A stretch of DNA of 43,077 nucleotides, from contig NZ_CAMLDL010000018.1 of the NCBI RefSeq assembly GCF_946478955.1, forward strand, positions 1-43,077, in the 5' to 3' direction. Below the pieces are notes generated by a model, which saw only the letters and a list, made by a program, of their open reading frames with translations, did not search any database and was not told where the DNA came from. A program made the position numbers and the translations under genes. Shown one piece after another: positions 8,955 through 21,491 of this stretch. Each line of letters starts with the position of its first letter. Position 1 is the stretch's first letter. The DNA is from an uncultured Sphingomonas sp. (GTDB lineage Bacteria > Pseudomonadota > Alphaproteobacteria > Sphingomonadales > Sphingomonadaceae).

Positions 8955-9578
8955 TCAAGCGTTACGATATCGCCACATCAACAGCGGCCGCTGCAACAGC
9001 AAACCGGCCACGAACCCCGCGACATGCGCCGGCGTTGCGAGAAGGACTCCTGACGACCCGGCCATAAACGCCGTCGCCAGGTTGATCAGAATCCAGGTGA
9101 TCAGCAACCACACGACATGCGCGGCGCGGTTAATCTTCTGATTTCCGCTGATTTGCGGCGGGCGCCCATAAAAGAGGCTGTACAGCCCGAAAATGGTGCT
9201 GATTGCGCCGCTCGCACCAACCATCGGGATCACCGATGACGGGTCATATGCGAATTGACCGATTGCCGCCGCCAATGCCCCCACGACATAGGCGACAATG
9301 AATCCCTGGCGGCCGATCACCCGCTCAACCTGCGGGCCGACCAGCATCAGCATGATCATGTTAACGATCAGATGGGTCCATCCACCGTGCAGCAGCTCGG
9401 CCGTCCAGGGTGTCAATATCCAGGGCAACGCGCCGCTGAGTGCCAATTCACCACTGACACGCGCAGGAATGAACCCGCCAACGGCAACCGCCCAATCTAG
9501 ATTGAACAGGATCGCAAGCGCCGACACCGCCACCGTGATGATGGCGATAATCTGTGCTGCCCCGAACCTGTCCATCAT
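8955..9578 (-). CDS. Rhomboid-family intramembrane serine protease
   Basis: 207 residues with about six membrane helices. The catalytic dyad is visible: Ser123 in the GASGAIS motif and His185 in AHVAGFVAG. The oxyanion/loop motif GGWTHLIVNM (66-74, with His69 and Asn73) is also intact. It probably cleaves single-pass membrane proteins within the bilayer; its substrate cannot be read from the sequence. It starts 5 bases after greA on the same strand, so the two are likely co-transcribed. Two adjacent ATGs open the gene. The QISGNQKINRAAHV loop between helices 4 and 5 is longer than in minimal six-helix GlpG-type enzymes. Confidence 0.9.
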   Translation of the reverse strand: MMDRFGAAQIIAIITVAVSALAILFNLDWAVAVGGFIPARVSGELALSGALPWILTPWTAELLHGGWTHLIVNMIMLMLVGPQVERVIGRQGFIVAYVVGALAAAIGQFAYDPSSVIPMVGASGAISTIFGLYSLFYGRPPQISGNQKINRAAHVVWLLITWILINLATAFMAGSSGVLLATPAHVAGFVAGLLLQRPLLMWRYRNA

Positions 9579-9583
9579 CTGAT

Positions 9584-10057
9584 CTAGATGAATTCGATCT
9601 TGGCGACTTCGTAATAGCGGTCGCCCGCGGGCGTCGTCACTTCGACGTCTTCACCCACTTCCTTACCGATCAGCGCGCGGCCGAGTGGCGAGTTATAGCT
9701 GATCCGTCCGACACGCGCGTCGGCTTCCTGCTGCCCAACCAGCTGATAGCGGACTTCCTTGTCGTTCTCGTCGAGCAACGTGACGGTCGCGCCAAACACG
9801 ATCCGCTCGCCCGACAGCGTCGTCGGGTCGATCACCAGCGCGCGGCTCAGCCGGTCTTCAATCTCGGCGATCTGCGCCTCGACCTGACCCTGACGCTCCT
9901 TCGCCGCATGATATTCTGCGTTTTCGGAAAGATCCCCATGGGCGCGCGCTTCCTCGATCGCATCGATGATTTCCGGACGCTCAAGCTTCAACCGCTTCAG
10001 ATCGTCCTCAAGCATGCGATGGCCCTCTGCAAGCATCGGCACCTTGTCGCTAGCCAT
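9584..10057 (-). CDS. greA: Transcription elongation factor GreA
   Basis: 157 residues from ATG at 10057. The N-terminal coiled coil carries the acidic tip [15 protein letters not shown], which reaches into the RNA polymerase secondary channel to stimulate transcript cleavage; the C-terminal FKBP-like domain contains [10 protein letters not shown] and [21 protein letters not shown] two codons upstream is also open, but the AAGGGG ribosome site is 9 bases from the ATG and only 3 from the TTG, so the ATG is preferred. Followed closely by the rhomboid gene. Rescue of backtracked polymerase is established for the family. Confidence 0.96.
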   Translation of the reverse strand: MASDKVPMLAEGHRMLEDDLKRLKLERPEIIDAIEEARAHGDLSENAEYHAAKERQGQVEAQIAEIEDRLSRALVIDPTTLSGERIVFGATVTLLDENDKEVRYQLVGQQEADARVGRISYNSPLGRALIGKEVGEDVEVTTPAGDRYYEVAKIEFI

Positions 10058-10139
10058 GATCAATTACCCCTTTGCAAAACCCACCCCGGCGCCGAACCTA
10101 ACGGGGCGGCGCAACTTCGGGCGGATTGTAATGAAATTT

Positions 10140-13474
<3,335 letters not shown>

Positions 13475-13475
<1 letters not shown>

Positions 13476-13756
13476 TATTGTCCTTGCTCGGGAAATTGGA
13501 TGTTTTCGACGATTACAAGCTTCAAATGGCGCTTGCGGGCCCAGTTGTAGGCGCAGGCGCGCTGCTCAGGCGTCGGAGCGGAGTGCAGCACGATCAACTG
13601 CTTCTTCGCCTCCGCATCCTGAATGAACTCGCCATAGGCGAGCCCGCAGCCAAGGCTGGCGACGTTGAGTTCCTCCTGCGTATGCATGCGGGGTGTGGCG
13701 CATGCGGAGAGGAGCAAAATGCCAAATAGAAGAAGCGATTTCGTTGGTTTGGCAAT
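13475..13756 (-). CDS. Small lipoprotein between carA and carB, non-canonical start
   Basis: The protein has a hydrophobic signal ([17 protein letters not shown]) ending in a LSAC lipobox, then about 75 residues: [38 protein letters not shown]...[25 protein letters not shown]. It contains two or three further cysteines. The frame stays open far upstream into carA antisense, but no ATG, GTG or TTG occurs between about 13877 and the signal core; ATT at 13756 is the nearest codon giving a normal lipoprotein start (A-K-P-T-K after it). A TTG at about 13717 would delete the signal. The stop overlaps carB. I do not recognise a named family. The CDS is convincing, the start is not. Confidence 0.6.
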
Positions 13757-13792
13757 ATTGAGGGCTACGGCATTTACAGGTAGCGTAGGGCA

Positions 13793-14017
13793 ATGATCAA
13801 AGGAGAACCCAAATCCGTTGGTGAAGCGACGCGTCGCCGTAGACGAATGCGATTGATAGCATGGCCGTTGCTGGTTCTTTTGTTCGTCGCAGGTGCTTTC
13901 GTTGTCTGGAAGGACATGACGACAGGCAGTCCTTGGGTAACAGTGCCTTTGATCGTCGGCGCTGCATTTATAAGCTGGCGGTTCTATTCGCTCGGCAAGA
14001 GATCGCCCCGCAACTAG
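13793..14017 (+). CDS. Small two-helix membrane protein encoded opposite to carAB
   Basis: 74 residues: a very basic N-terminus (ATRRRRRMRLIA) followed by two membrane segments (about 20-38, LIAWPLLVLLFVAGAFVVW, and about 47-66, VTVPLIVGAAFISWRFYSL), positive-inside. It occupies the gap between carA and the lipoprotein on the opposite strand: its stop is 11 bases from the carA stop and its start is head-to-head with the lipoprotein. The ATG at 13793 is used; a second in-frame ATG at 13847 would still keep both helices. No recognised family. Real membrane-protein composition makes it unlikely to be a chance frame. Confidence 0.65.
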   Translation: MIKGEPKSVGEATRRRRRMRLIAWPLLVLLFVAGAFVVWKDMTTGSPWVTVPLIVGAAFISWRFYSLGKRSPRN

Positions 14018-14028
14018 CTGCCACGAAC

Positions 14029-15198
14029 TCACCGCATCATCCCCACGAATTTCTCGAACAGGTAGAAGCTGTCCATCGGGCCGGGGCTGGCTTCGGGGTG
14101 GTATTGGACGCTGAACGCGGGACGGTCGGTCAGTTCGATGCCGCAATTGCTGTCGTCGAACAGGCTTACATGCGTTTCACGGACGTTGGCGGGTAATCCG
14201 CCGCGCTCCACCGCGAAGCCGTGGTTCATGCTGGTGATTTCGACCTGTCCATTATCCAGCCGCTTGACCGGATGGTTGGCGCCGCGGTGGCCCTGGAACA
14301 TCTTGCTCGTCGTCCCGCCGACGGCCAGCGCCAGCAGTTGATGGCCCAGGCAGATGCCGAACAGCGGTTTTCCGGTGTCCAGCATCGCGTTGATCACCGG
14401 AATGGCATATTCGCCCGTCGCCGCCGGGTCGCCCGGGCCGTTGGACAGAAAGAAACCGTCGGGCTTCACCGCCATCACCTCGTCAATCGTGGCGGTGGCG
14501 GGCAGCACGGTCACCCGCGCCCCGGCTTCGACCAGATTGCGGAAGATGTTGCGCTTGGCGCCATAATCGATCGCGACGACATGCGGCGCGGACGGGTTGG
14601 CATGATCCAGCTTGTAGCCGCGCCCAAGCACCCACCCGCCATCGGTCCAGTTGAACAGCTGCTTCGACGACACATCGGCGGCAAGGTCCATGCCCTCCAG
14701 CCCCGGCCATTCGGCGGCGGCACGTTGCAGCGCCTCAAGGTCGAACTCGCCCTTATGATTATGCGCAATCGCAATCGTCGGCGGCCCCTCGCGGCGGACA
14801 AGTCGCGTCAGCGCGCGCGTATCGACGCCGGAAATACCGATGCGCCCCGTGGCGGCCATCCAGCTTGGCCAATCCTGCTCGCTGCGGAAGTTGGAAGGAC
14901 TGGTGACTGCCTCGCGAACGATCGCGCCCAGCGCATGGGCCTCGCCCGCCTCAACATCTTCCTCATTCGCGCCGACATTACCGATGTGCGGGAAGGTGAA
15001 GGCGACAACCTGCCGCGCGTAGGACGGGTCGGTCATCACTTCCTGATAGCCGGTCATGCTGGTGTTGAAGCACAGCTCCCCCACCGCATCGCCCTCTGCG
15101 CCGAAGCCTTTGCCCCAGATGACCCGACCGTCTGCGAAGACAATGACTCCCGTCGCGCCGTCTGGCTGTGGAGCGGGCGCGGGTCGTGCATCGGTCAT
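14029..15198 (-). CDS. carA: Carbamoyl-phosphate synthase small (glutaminase) subunit
   Basis: 389 residues. The N-terminal CPSase domain includes GELCFNTSMTGYQEVMTDPSYARQ; the class I glutamine amidotransferase domain carries the nucleophile Cys in PLFGICLGHQLLALA (near residue 285) and the His/Glu pair in QYHPEASPGP. It hydrolyses glutamine and passes ammonia to CarB. First gene of the minus-strand carA - lipoprotein - carB group, but 272 bases separate it from the lipoprotein start and an opposite-strand gene fills that gap. Upstream lie two tandem dyads that could be operators. Confidence 0.97.
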   Translation of the reverse strand: MTDARPAPAPQPDGATGVIVFADGRVIWGKGFGAEGDAVGELCFNTSMTGYQEVMTDPSYARQVVAFTFPHIGNVGANEEDVEAGEAHALGAIVREAVTSPSNFRSEQDWPSWMAATGRIGISGVDTRALTRLVRREGPPTIAIAHNHKGEFDLEALQRAAAEWPGLEGMDLAADVSSKQLFNWTDGGWVLGRGYKLDHANPSAPHVVAIDYGAKRNIFRNLVEAGARVTVLPATATIDEVMAVKPDGFFLSNGPGDPAATGEYAIPVINAMLDTGKPLFGICLGHQLLALAVGGTTSKMFQGHRGANHPVKRLDNGQVEITSMNHGFAVERGGLPANVRETHVSLFDDSNCGIELTDRPAFSVQYHPEASPGPMDSFYLFEKFVGMMR

Positions 15199-15238
15199 CG
15201 GCGGAGGAAGCCTTTCCGTTATCGGGTTTTCAACTATG

Positions 15239-15262
15239 TCGCTAAGCGATTGCCGCTAAGCG
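15239..15262. promoter_or_regulatory. Tandem dyads upstream of carA (possible operator)
   Basis: TCGCTAAGCGA (15239-15249) and CGCTAAGCG (15254-15262) are two copies of the same dyad, centres 14 bases apart, about 40-65 bases ahead of carA and about 90 ahead of yqeY. No regulator is known to me for this sequence. Confidence 0.35.
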
Positions 15263-15347
15263 TGTTTGGGCCGGAGGTCAACGGCTGGGAAAAGCGGAAA
15301 ATCGCCGCTACATCTGGTCTTTTCCCGCAAAAGACGACGGAACGACG

Positions 15348-15800
15348 ATGATTCGCGATGATCTCAAGGCTGCTTTGGTTACCGCCATGAAGGGCGGCGA
15401 CAAGGATGACGTAGGCACGATCCGGCTGATCCAGTCTGCCATCAAGAACCGCGACATCGAACTGCGCACCGCCACGCAAGCTCCCGACGACGACGCGATG
15501 GTCACCGAAGTGCTGCAGAAGATGATCAAGCAGCGCCGCGAATCGGTCGAAATGTTCACTAAAGGTGGCCGCGAAGAGCTGGCGGCCAAGGAAGAGGCGG
15601 AAATTGCCGTCATTGAACGGTTCCTGCCCGCGCAGATGAGCGAAGACGAAGCGAAGGCCGCCATCGCCGCGATCATCGCCGACACCGGCGCAAGCTCGAT
15701 GAAGGACATGGGCAAGGTCATGGCCGAAGTGAAAGCCCGCCACGCCACCAGCATCGAACCTGCCAAGGCCAGCCAGCTGGTACGGGCCGCGCTCAACTAG
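15348..15800 (+). CDS. GatB/YqeY domain protein
   Basis: 150 residues, the usual size for the stand-alone YqeY family: MIRDDLKAALVTAMKGGDK at the start, IKNRDIEL, LQKMIKQRRESVEMF, EEAEIAVIERFLPAQMSEDE and a C-terminal helical bundle ending ASQLVRAALN. The C-terminal fold resembles the tRNA-binding tail of GatB amidotransferase, but the biochemical role is unsettled. It diverges from carA across a 149-base gap and precedes the antiporter, dnaG and rpoD on the same strand, as is common in Alphaproteobacteria. Confidence 0.93.
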   Translation: MIRDDLKAALVTAMKGGDKDDVGTIRLIQSAIKNRDIELRTATQAPDDDAMVTEVLQKMIKQRRESVEMFTKGGREELAAKEEAEIAVIERFLPAQMSEDEAKAAIAAIIADTGASSMKDMGKVMAEVKARHATSIEPAKASQLVRAALN

Positions 15801-15833
15801 ACTTGCGCGAGGTGCCGTGCTGAATTCGCCTGC

Positions 15834-17417
15834 ATGAGCCCTGTTGAAACCTTTGAACTGATCCTCGGCCTGCTGGCGTTTGTCGTGGGTTTGACCTGGC
15901 TTGCGCAAAAACTGCATTTGCCGCCGGCCTCTGCACTATTGCTGGGCGGCACTGCGCTCGCCTTCACGCCTGCCCTGCCGACAGTTTCGCTCAACCCGGA
16001 ACTGGCGCTGGTGTTGTTCCTGCCGCCACTGTTGATGGACGGCGCGTTTTACACGGCGCTGGGAAGGTTCCGGCGCCACCTTCCCGGAATCATTTCGCTG
16101 TCGTTAGGCGCAGTCCTGTTTACGACATTGGTGGTCGGTCTGGTTGCCCATGCGATTTTGCCGTCGCTGCCGCTTGCCGCCTGCTTCGCACTCGGCGCGA
16201 TTGTCTCACCGCCAGATGCAGTTGCGGCGCGCGCCATCCTTCAACAAGTCCGCCTCCCCCGGCGCCTCAGCGCATTGCTCGAAGGGGAAAGCCTGCTCAA
16301 TGACGCCACCGGCCTCGTCCTGTTCCGCTTCGCAGTTGTGGCCGCGATCACCGGCAGCTTCTCGTTGGCCGAGGCCAGCGTCAGCTTCGTGTGGCTCGCG
16401 CTGGGCGGCGTGCTCGTGGGCCTTGCCATCGGCACGGTATGGCTGATCACCATCCGCCGGATTGGCAATTCGACGCTTATGATCGTCGGATCGCTGCTGT
16501 TATCGTGGATGGCGTACATCGTTGGCGAGCGGCTGCATGTGTCAGGCGTTATCGCCACCGTCACGGCGGGCATGATGTTCGGTTGGTATCAACATGTCGT
16601 CTTCCCGGCGATGGTGCGTCTCCGCCTCGGCGCGATTGCCCAGACGCTGAATTTCGTCCTCGAGGCGCTGGTGTTCATCCTGATCGGTTTCACCATGCGG
16701 GAGATTGCGGGGCGGTTTGACGATTGGGCCCACGCGCTGTCGACGCTAGCCCCAATTATTGCGGGCACCATTGCAGCCGTGGTCCTCGCTCGCTTCGTCT
16801 ATATCGCGATCAGTGAGCTGCTGCTCAACACGCTGAAACGCGCTGGCCTGTCCAAGGCTCGACCGCTCGGTTGGCGGCAATCGGTGGTGCTAAGCTGGGC
16901 CGGGATGCGCGGCGTGGTGACGCTTGCCGCCGCGCTCAGCCTTCCGACCGAAATGCCGGGGCGCGACATCATGATCGTGACGGCGTTCGCGGTCATCATT
17001 GCCACCGTGGTCGGCCAGGGTGTGACCCTTGGCTGGGTGATCAAATTGGTGAAACCAGTGGACAGCGATCCGCCCGCCCCCGTGTCGCTTCTCGCCTGCG
17101 AAGCCGCGGTCGCAGAGGCGAAGTATAAGTTCGTCGAAGGCCACGCCTATGACGATGCGGGCAAGCTCATCCATCCCCAGATGCTTAGCATTGCCGAGCA
17201 GCGAATGAACGCGTCGCAGCGGTTCGCTGCGGATGACGGCACCCTGATGGACAATTTCCATGTCCATATGGATCTGTTGCAGAAGTCGGTCGGCGCGGGC
17301 CGCGAAGAGCTGATCCGTATCCACCGTGCCGGTCAGATCGAAGACGAAGTGCTCCACAATCTCGAGCGTGATCTGGATATTGAGGAAATGACGATCCTTG
17401 CACAACGCGACGCCTAG
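15834..17417 (+). CDS. CPA1-family Na+/H+ antiporter
   Basis: 527 residues: about 12 membrane helices in the first 410 residues and a roughly 115-residue cytoplasmic tail. Family motifs are SPPDAVAARAILQQV with the conserved Asp of the ion-binding helix, EGESLLNDATGLVLF, and SWAGMRGVVTLAAALSLP. These place it in the NhaP/CPA1 cation:proton antiporters of the inner membrane, exchanging Na+ or K+ for H+ to control pH and salt. The tail (residues about 415-527) is helical with many Glu/Arg and could be regulatory. It sits between yqeY and dnaG; functional linkage is not implied. Confidence 0.93.
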   Translation: MSPVETFELILGLLAFVVGLTWLAQKLHLPPASALLLGGTALAFTPALPTVSLNPELALVLFLPPLLMDGAFYTALGRFRRHLPGIISLSLGAVLFTTLVVGLVAHAILPSLPLAACFALGAIVSPPDAVAARAILQQVRLPRRLSALLEGESLLNDATGLVLFRFAVVAAITGSFSLAEASVSFVWLALGGVLVGLAIGTVWLITIRRIGNSTLMIVGSLLLSWMAYIVGERLHVSGVIATVTAGMMFGWYQHVVFPAMVRLRLGAIAQTLNFVLEALVFILIGFTMREIAGRFDDWAHALSTLAPIIAGTIAAVVLARFVYIAISELLLNTLKRAGLSKARPLGWRQSVVLSWAGMRGVVTLAAALSLPTEMPGRDIMIVTAFAVIIATVVGQGVTLGWVIKLVKPVDSDPPAPVSLLACEAAVAEAKYKFVEGHAYDDAGKLIHPQMLSIAEQRMNASQRFAADDGTLMDNFHVHMDLLQKSVGAGREELIRIHRAGQIEDEVLHNLERDLDIEEMTILAQRDA

Positions 17418-17450
17418 TCAAAACGTCGACCAGCGCATATCGCAGGAGCC

Positions 17451-19262
17451 GTGACCCTTTCACCCGCCTGGATAGATGAACTTCGTGCGCGCACCACGCT
17501 GAGCGCGATCATTGCGCCGACGGTGAAGCTGACCAAGGCGGGGCGTGAGTTTAAGGCCTGCTGCCCGTTCCATAATGAGAAGACGCCGTCCTTTTACGTC
17601 AATGACGAAAAGGGGTTTTACCATTGCTTCGGCTGCTCCGCGCACGGTGATGCGATCCGGTTTCTGACCGATGCGCGCGGGATGCCGTTCATGGATGCGG
17701 TGAAGGAGTTGGCGGGCAAAGCCGGGATGGACGTTCCCGCGCCAGATCCACGCGCGCAGGAGCGGCAGGAGCGCGCGTCCGGTCTATATGACGTCATGGC
17801 GTCGGCGCAGCGCTGGTTTGTCGAGCAGCTTCAGGGGATCGAAGGGGCGGAAGCGCGCGCATATCTAAAGCAGCGCGGGATCAGTGCGGCGACGCAGAAG
17901 AAATTCGGGTTTGGGTTCGCACCGGACTCGCGCGGTAAATTGAAAGCCGCGCTGTCCGACATTGGCAACGAGAAGTTGGTCGAGGCCGGACTGCTCATTC
18001 AACCGGATGAAGGCAAAGAACCATACGACCGCTTCCGGGGTCGCCTCACCTATCCAATCCGCGACGTGCGCGGACGTGTGATCGCGTTCAGCGCGCGCAT
18101 CCTTGGCGCAGGTGAGCCGAAATATCTCAACTCGCCCGACACGCCCTTGTTCGACAAGGGCCGGACCCTGTTCAACATCGACTTCGCTGGCCCGGCAAGC
18201 CGCAATGCCAAGCGTATCCTGATCGTCGAGGGGCAGATGGACGTTATCGCCCTCGATCAGGCTGGTATCTCGGAGGCGGTCGCCCCGCTCGGCACGGCGC
18301 TTACCGAGGATCAGTTGCAGCGGCTTTGGCGATTAGAGCCGGTACCAATTTGTTGTTTCGATGGTGATGCAGCGGGCCAAAAGGCGGCGATCCGTGCAGC
18401 AAAGCGTGCCTTGCCTTTCTTAGGCGATGGTAGAACCCTCGAATTCGCCTTTCTCCCGTTTGGTTCTGATCCCGACGACGTAATTCGAACGGAAGGTCGA
18501 GAGGGATTTGAACGAATTGTCGCCGCGAGACGACCACTCTCAAAAGTATTATACACCTCAGCAAAGGCATCGGTTGACGTACAAACACCCGAGGGACGAG
18601 CCGGGCTCAGAGCGAGTCTTTTGGCACTCGCAGATACGATTCAGCATGGAATTGTTCGTTCCGAGTACAGGAGAGACTTCAACGACAAGTTCTTTGAGGA
18701 ATTCGGCTGGAAACGGTCCGAACGCAAAATTATCGGGACGTCGGTGCTTCGGACGGGACCAGATGGTCCTCCTGAGCTTTACTCATCATTCTTCCGTTCC
18801 GCCCTATATGGGCTGGCTCGATTCCCGGTTATTTTACAGAGCCTTGCGGAAACAGTTGCTTATCTAAAACTAGAAAACGACGAACTGAAGAAATGGCGAC
18901 ATGCGTTGCTCGATGGGACTGTGAGGCATCACGGTCTTGAAGACGATGCGCTTGAGGCCATATTGGCAGCGAGCAACCTCAAACCGAAGACTAGAGTTAA
19001 CATTCAATCGGATCTCCGTTTCCGCTGGGATGTTGATCCTTCGGACGCTGTTCGGTCGCTGGGCGGGATGATTATGTTCCTTCACGACGAGCAGGACTTA
19101 GTCGCTGAGATTGAGGCCGTGCAGAAGAGAATTTCGGACGATTTGGGATACGATCAGTATCTCGCACTCGACCAACGGCGCTCAGAACTCTACGCGCTTA
19201 AGCGCGAGCTTTACGAATCGGCTTATCGGCTGAGCCGGTACGAGAATGAATTGGACGATTAA
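17451..19262 (+). CDS. dnaG: DNA primase
   Basis: 603 residues from a GTG start. The zinc finger uses Cys38, His41, Cys59 and Cys62 (ACCPFHNEK...YHCFGC). The RNA-polymerase core follows with the TOPRIM signature ILIVEGQMDVIAL (about 260-272) and CFDGDAAGQKAA (about 305). The C-terminal part should bind the DnaB helicase. Base composition changes abruptly near 18330, just before the DGD motif: hand counts give 41 G+C of 60 at 17701-17760 but 29 of 60 at 18541-18600 and 26 of 60 at 18841-18900. The C-terminal half is therefore probably a recombinant or foreign replacement. It lies 3 bases before rpoD. Confidence 0.95.
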   Translation: MTLSPAWIDELRARTTLSAIIAPTVKLTKAGREFKACCPFHNEKTPSFYVNDEKGFYHCFGCSAHGDAIRFLTDARGMPFMDAVKELAGKAGMDVPAPDPRAQERQERASGLYDVMASAQRWFVEQLQGIEGAEARAYLKQRGISAATQKKFGFGFAPDSRGKLKAALSDIGNEKLVEAGLLIQPDEGKEPYDRFRGRLTYPIRDVRGRVIAFSARILGAGEPKYLNSPDTPLFDKGRTLFNIDFAGPASRNAKRILIVEGQMDVIALDQAGISEAVAPLGTALTEDQLQRLWRLEPVPICCFDGDAAGQKAAIRAAKRALPFLGDGRTLEFAFLPFGSDPDDVIRTEGREGFERIVAARRPLSKVLYTSAKASVDVQTPEGRAGLRASLLALADTIQHGIVRSEYRRDFNDKFFEEFGWKRSERKIIGTSVLRTGPDGPPELYSSFFRSALYGLARFPVILQSLAETVAYLKLENDELKKWRHALLDGTVRHHGLEDDALEAILAASNLKPKTRVNIQSDLRFRWDVDPSDAVRSLGGMIMFLHDEQDLVAEIEAVQKRISDDLGYDQYLALDQRRSELYALKRELYESAYRLSRYENELDD

Positions 19263-19265
19263 CTA

Positions 19266-21287
19266 GTGGCGAAAAACGACACTCCCGAAACCGAAACCGA
19301 GACCGGCGACGCGCCGCTCATCGACCTGAACGACGTTGCGATCAAAAAGATGATTGCGCGCGCCAAGAAGAAGGGCGTGATCACGGTTGATGAACTGAAT
19401 GCTGCCCTTCCGCAGGACCAGATGTCGAGCGAGCAGATTGAGGACATCATGTCCGCAATCAACGACATGGGCGTTCAGATCGTCGAGAATGACGATTCGG
19501 ATGACGAGGACGCGGAAAAGGAACCCGAAGAGGAAATCGATCCGCTCGACGACGGCGGCCCCCGCCCTGCCGTCGCGACCAAGAAGGAAGCAGTCGACCG
19601 CACCGACGACCCGGTCCGCATGTACCTGCGCGAAATGGGCGCGGTGGAGCTACTGTCCCGTGAAGGCGAAATCGCCATCGCCAAGCGTATCGAGGCCGGC
19701 CGCGACACGATGATCTGGGGCCTTTGTGAAAGCCCGATCACGTTCAACGCCATCATCGAATGGTCGAATGCTCTCAACGAGGGCACGATGCAGCTGCGCG
19801 AAATCCTCGACCTGGAAGCGATGCTTTCCAAGGGCCCGACCGCCGAGCAGATCAACGACGACGAAGATGGCGAAGGCGACGACGGCGAGATCAGCGAGAA
19901 GAACGCTGGCCCGTCGATCAAAGAGGAAGAAGATATCGAGGAAGAGGAATCGTCCGACGAAGAGGACGATATGGTCGAACGCCGGACCAAGCCTCAGAAC
20001 GATGATGATGACGAGGACAACACCCTTTCCCTCGCCCAGATGGAAGAGACCCTCAAGCCGATGGCGCTTGAGAAGTTCGCCAGCATCACTGGCCTCTACA
20101 AGAAGTTCGCCAAGCTTCAGCAGGGCCGCCTTGAGGCAATGGGCGTCGGCGCCGATTATTCGACTTCGGACGAGAAAAAATATCAGAAGCTGTCGGAACA
20201 GCTGACCGCAGAGGTCGAAAGCGTCCAGTTCCACGGCAACAAGATCGAATATCTCGTCGATCAGCTGTACAGCTACAACCGCCGCCTCACCACGCTTGGC
20301 GGCCAGATGCTGCGCCTTGCCGAACGCCACCGCGTGCCGCGCAAGAGCTTCCTCGACGAATATATGGGCAATGAATTGGACGACGGCTGGATTGTCCGCG
20401 TTGCCGTGATCGACAAGAAGTGGGCGGCCTTTGCCGATGCCGAAACCGACAGTGTTGAGCGCATTCGCGGCGAAATTTCCGAAATCGCACAGGCAACCGG
20501 CATGTCGCTGGGCGAATTCCGCCGCATCGTCAACCAGGTCCAGAAGGGCGAACGCGAGGCCCGCATCGCCAAGAAGGAAATGGTCGAAGCGAACCTGCGT
20601 CTCGTCATCTCCATCGCCAAGAAATACACCAATCGCGGCCTGCAGTTCCTCGACCTGATCCAGGAAGGCAACATCGGCCTGATGAAGGCGGTCGACAAAT
20701 TCGAATACCGCCGCGGGTATAAGTTCTCGACCTATGCGACCTGGTGGATCCGTCAGGCGATCACCCGCTCGATCGCGGATCAGGCGCGCACCATCCGTAT
20801 CCCGGTCCACATGATCGAAACGATCAACAAGCTGGTCCGCACGGGGCGCCAGTTCCTCCACGAAACCGGCCGCGAAGCGACCCCGGAAGAACTGGCCGAG
20901 CGCCTGTCGATGCCGCTCGAGAAGGTCCGCAAGGTGATGAAAATCGCCAAGGAACCGATCAGCCTCGAAACGCCAATCGGCGACGAGGAAGATTCGCACC
21001 TCGGCGATTTCATCGAGGACAAGAATGCGGTCATCCCGGTCGACGCCGCGATCCAGGCAAACCTCAAGGAAACCGTGACGCGGGTTCTGGCGTCACTGAC
21101 CCCGCGCGAGGAGCGCGTGCTGCGCATGCGGTTTGGTATCGGAATGAACACGGACCACACCTTGGAAGAGGTTGGTCAGCAGTTCAGCGTGACGCGTGAG
21201 CGTATTCGTCAGATTGAGGCGAAGGCGCTGCGGAAGCTGAAGCATCCGTCAAGGTCGCGGAAGATGCGGAGTTTCTTGGATCAGTAA
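19266..21287 (+). CDS. rpoD: RNA polymerase primary sigma factor RpoD
   Basis: 673 residues from GTG at 19266, 3 bases after the dnaG stop; no ribosome site is apparent, which suggests coupled translation. Region 1.1 covers about 1-90; region 1.2 is [22 protein letters not shown] (about 113-134); an acidic non-conserved insert contains a run of Glu/Asp at about 195-255. Regions 2.1-2.4 lie at [18 protein letters not shown] through [19 protein letters not shown], and region 4.2 is [28 protein letters not shown]. It directs housekeeping transcription. The gene returns to the GC-rich codon use of the chromosome, unlike the stretches on both sides. Confidence 0.98.
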   Translation: MAKNDTPETETETGDAPLIDLNDVAIKKMIARAKKKGVITVDELNAALPQDQMSSEQIEDIMSAINDMGVQIVENDDSDDEDAEKEPEEEIDPLDDGGPRPAVATKKEAVDRTDDPVRMYLREMGAVELLSREGEIAIAKRIEAGRDTMIWGLCESPITFNAIIEWSNALNEGTMQLREILDLEAMLSKGPTAEQINDDEDGEGDDGEISEKNAGPSIKEEEDIEEEESSDEEDDMVERRTKPQNDDDDEDNTLSLAQMEETLKPMALEKFASITGLYKKFAKLQQGRLEAMGVGADYSTSDEKKYQKLSEQLTAEVESVQFHGNKIEYLVDQLYSYNRRLTTLGGQMLRLAERHRVPRKSFLDEYMGNELDDGWIVRVAVIDKKWAAFADAETDSVERIRGEISEIAQATGMSLGEFRRIVNQVQKGEREARIAKKEMVEANLRLVISIAKKYTNRGLQFLDLIQEGNIGLMKAVDKFEYRRGYKFSTYATWWIRQAITRSIADQARTIRIPVHMIETINKLVRTGRQFLHETGREATPEELAERLSMPLEKVRKVMKIAKEPISLETPIGDEEDSHLGDFIEDKNAVIPVDAAIQANLKETVTRVLASLTPREERVLRMRFGIGMNTDHTLEEVGQQFSVTRERIRQIEAKALRKLKHPSRSRKMRSFLDQ

Positions 21288-21395
21288 TTGAGCCGCCGAG
21301 CAGAAGGGAGCGATTGCGCAAGCAATCGGGAGATTCTGTCGAAGAGACGGCGAAATTCGGCCAGCGGGTCGCCGTCAGGCGAACCCGACTGACGT

Positions 21396-21426
21396 CACGG
21401 ATTTACTCCGTGGCGGTTTCTCATTT
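21396..21426 (+). terminator. Weak hairpin after rpoD, possible terminator
   Basis: A 6-bp stem CACGGA / TCCGTG (21396-21401 and 21407-21412) with a 5-base loop is followed after GCGG by TTTCTCATTT. It lies about 110 bases after the rpoD stop. The stem is short and the T-run interrupted, so this is tentative. Confidence 0.35.
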
Positions 21427-21491
21427 GATTTCATTCATTGAATGCTATCTGAAGGATTCAACTAACTATTCGAATACTATTATTTGGTCGT

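Noticed and set aside
13757..14146. Long N-terminal extension of the carAB lipoprotein into carA antisense
   Set aside because: The extension is low-complexity, antisense to both carA and the small membrane gene, and would put the lipoprotein signal in mid-protein.
14221..15351. 376-codon plus-strand open frame antisense to carA
   Set aside because: carA is intact and unmistakable on the other strand; this frame has no recognisable domain and crosses the carA promoter region.
19650..20999. 449-codon minus-strand open frame across rpoD
   Set aside because: Shadow of rpoD; Leu/Asp/Val-rich pattern comes from reading the complement of its Glu/Lys codons.
21311..21328. CGATTGC-GCAA-GCAATCG hairpin as rpoD terminator
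   Set aside because: Good stem with a GNRA-type loop but followed by GGGAGATTC, with no T-run.
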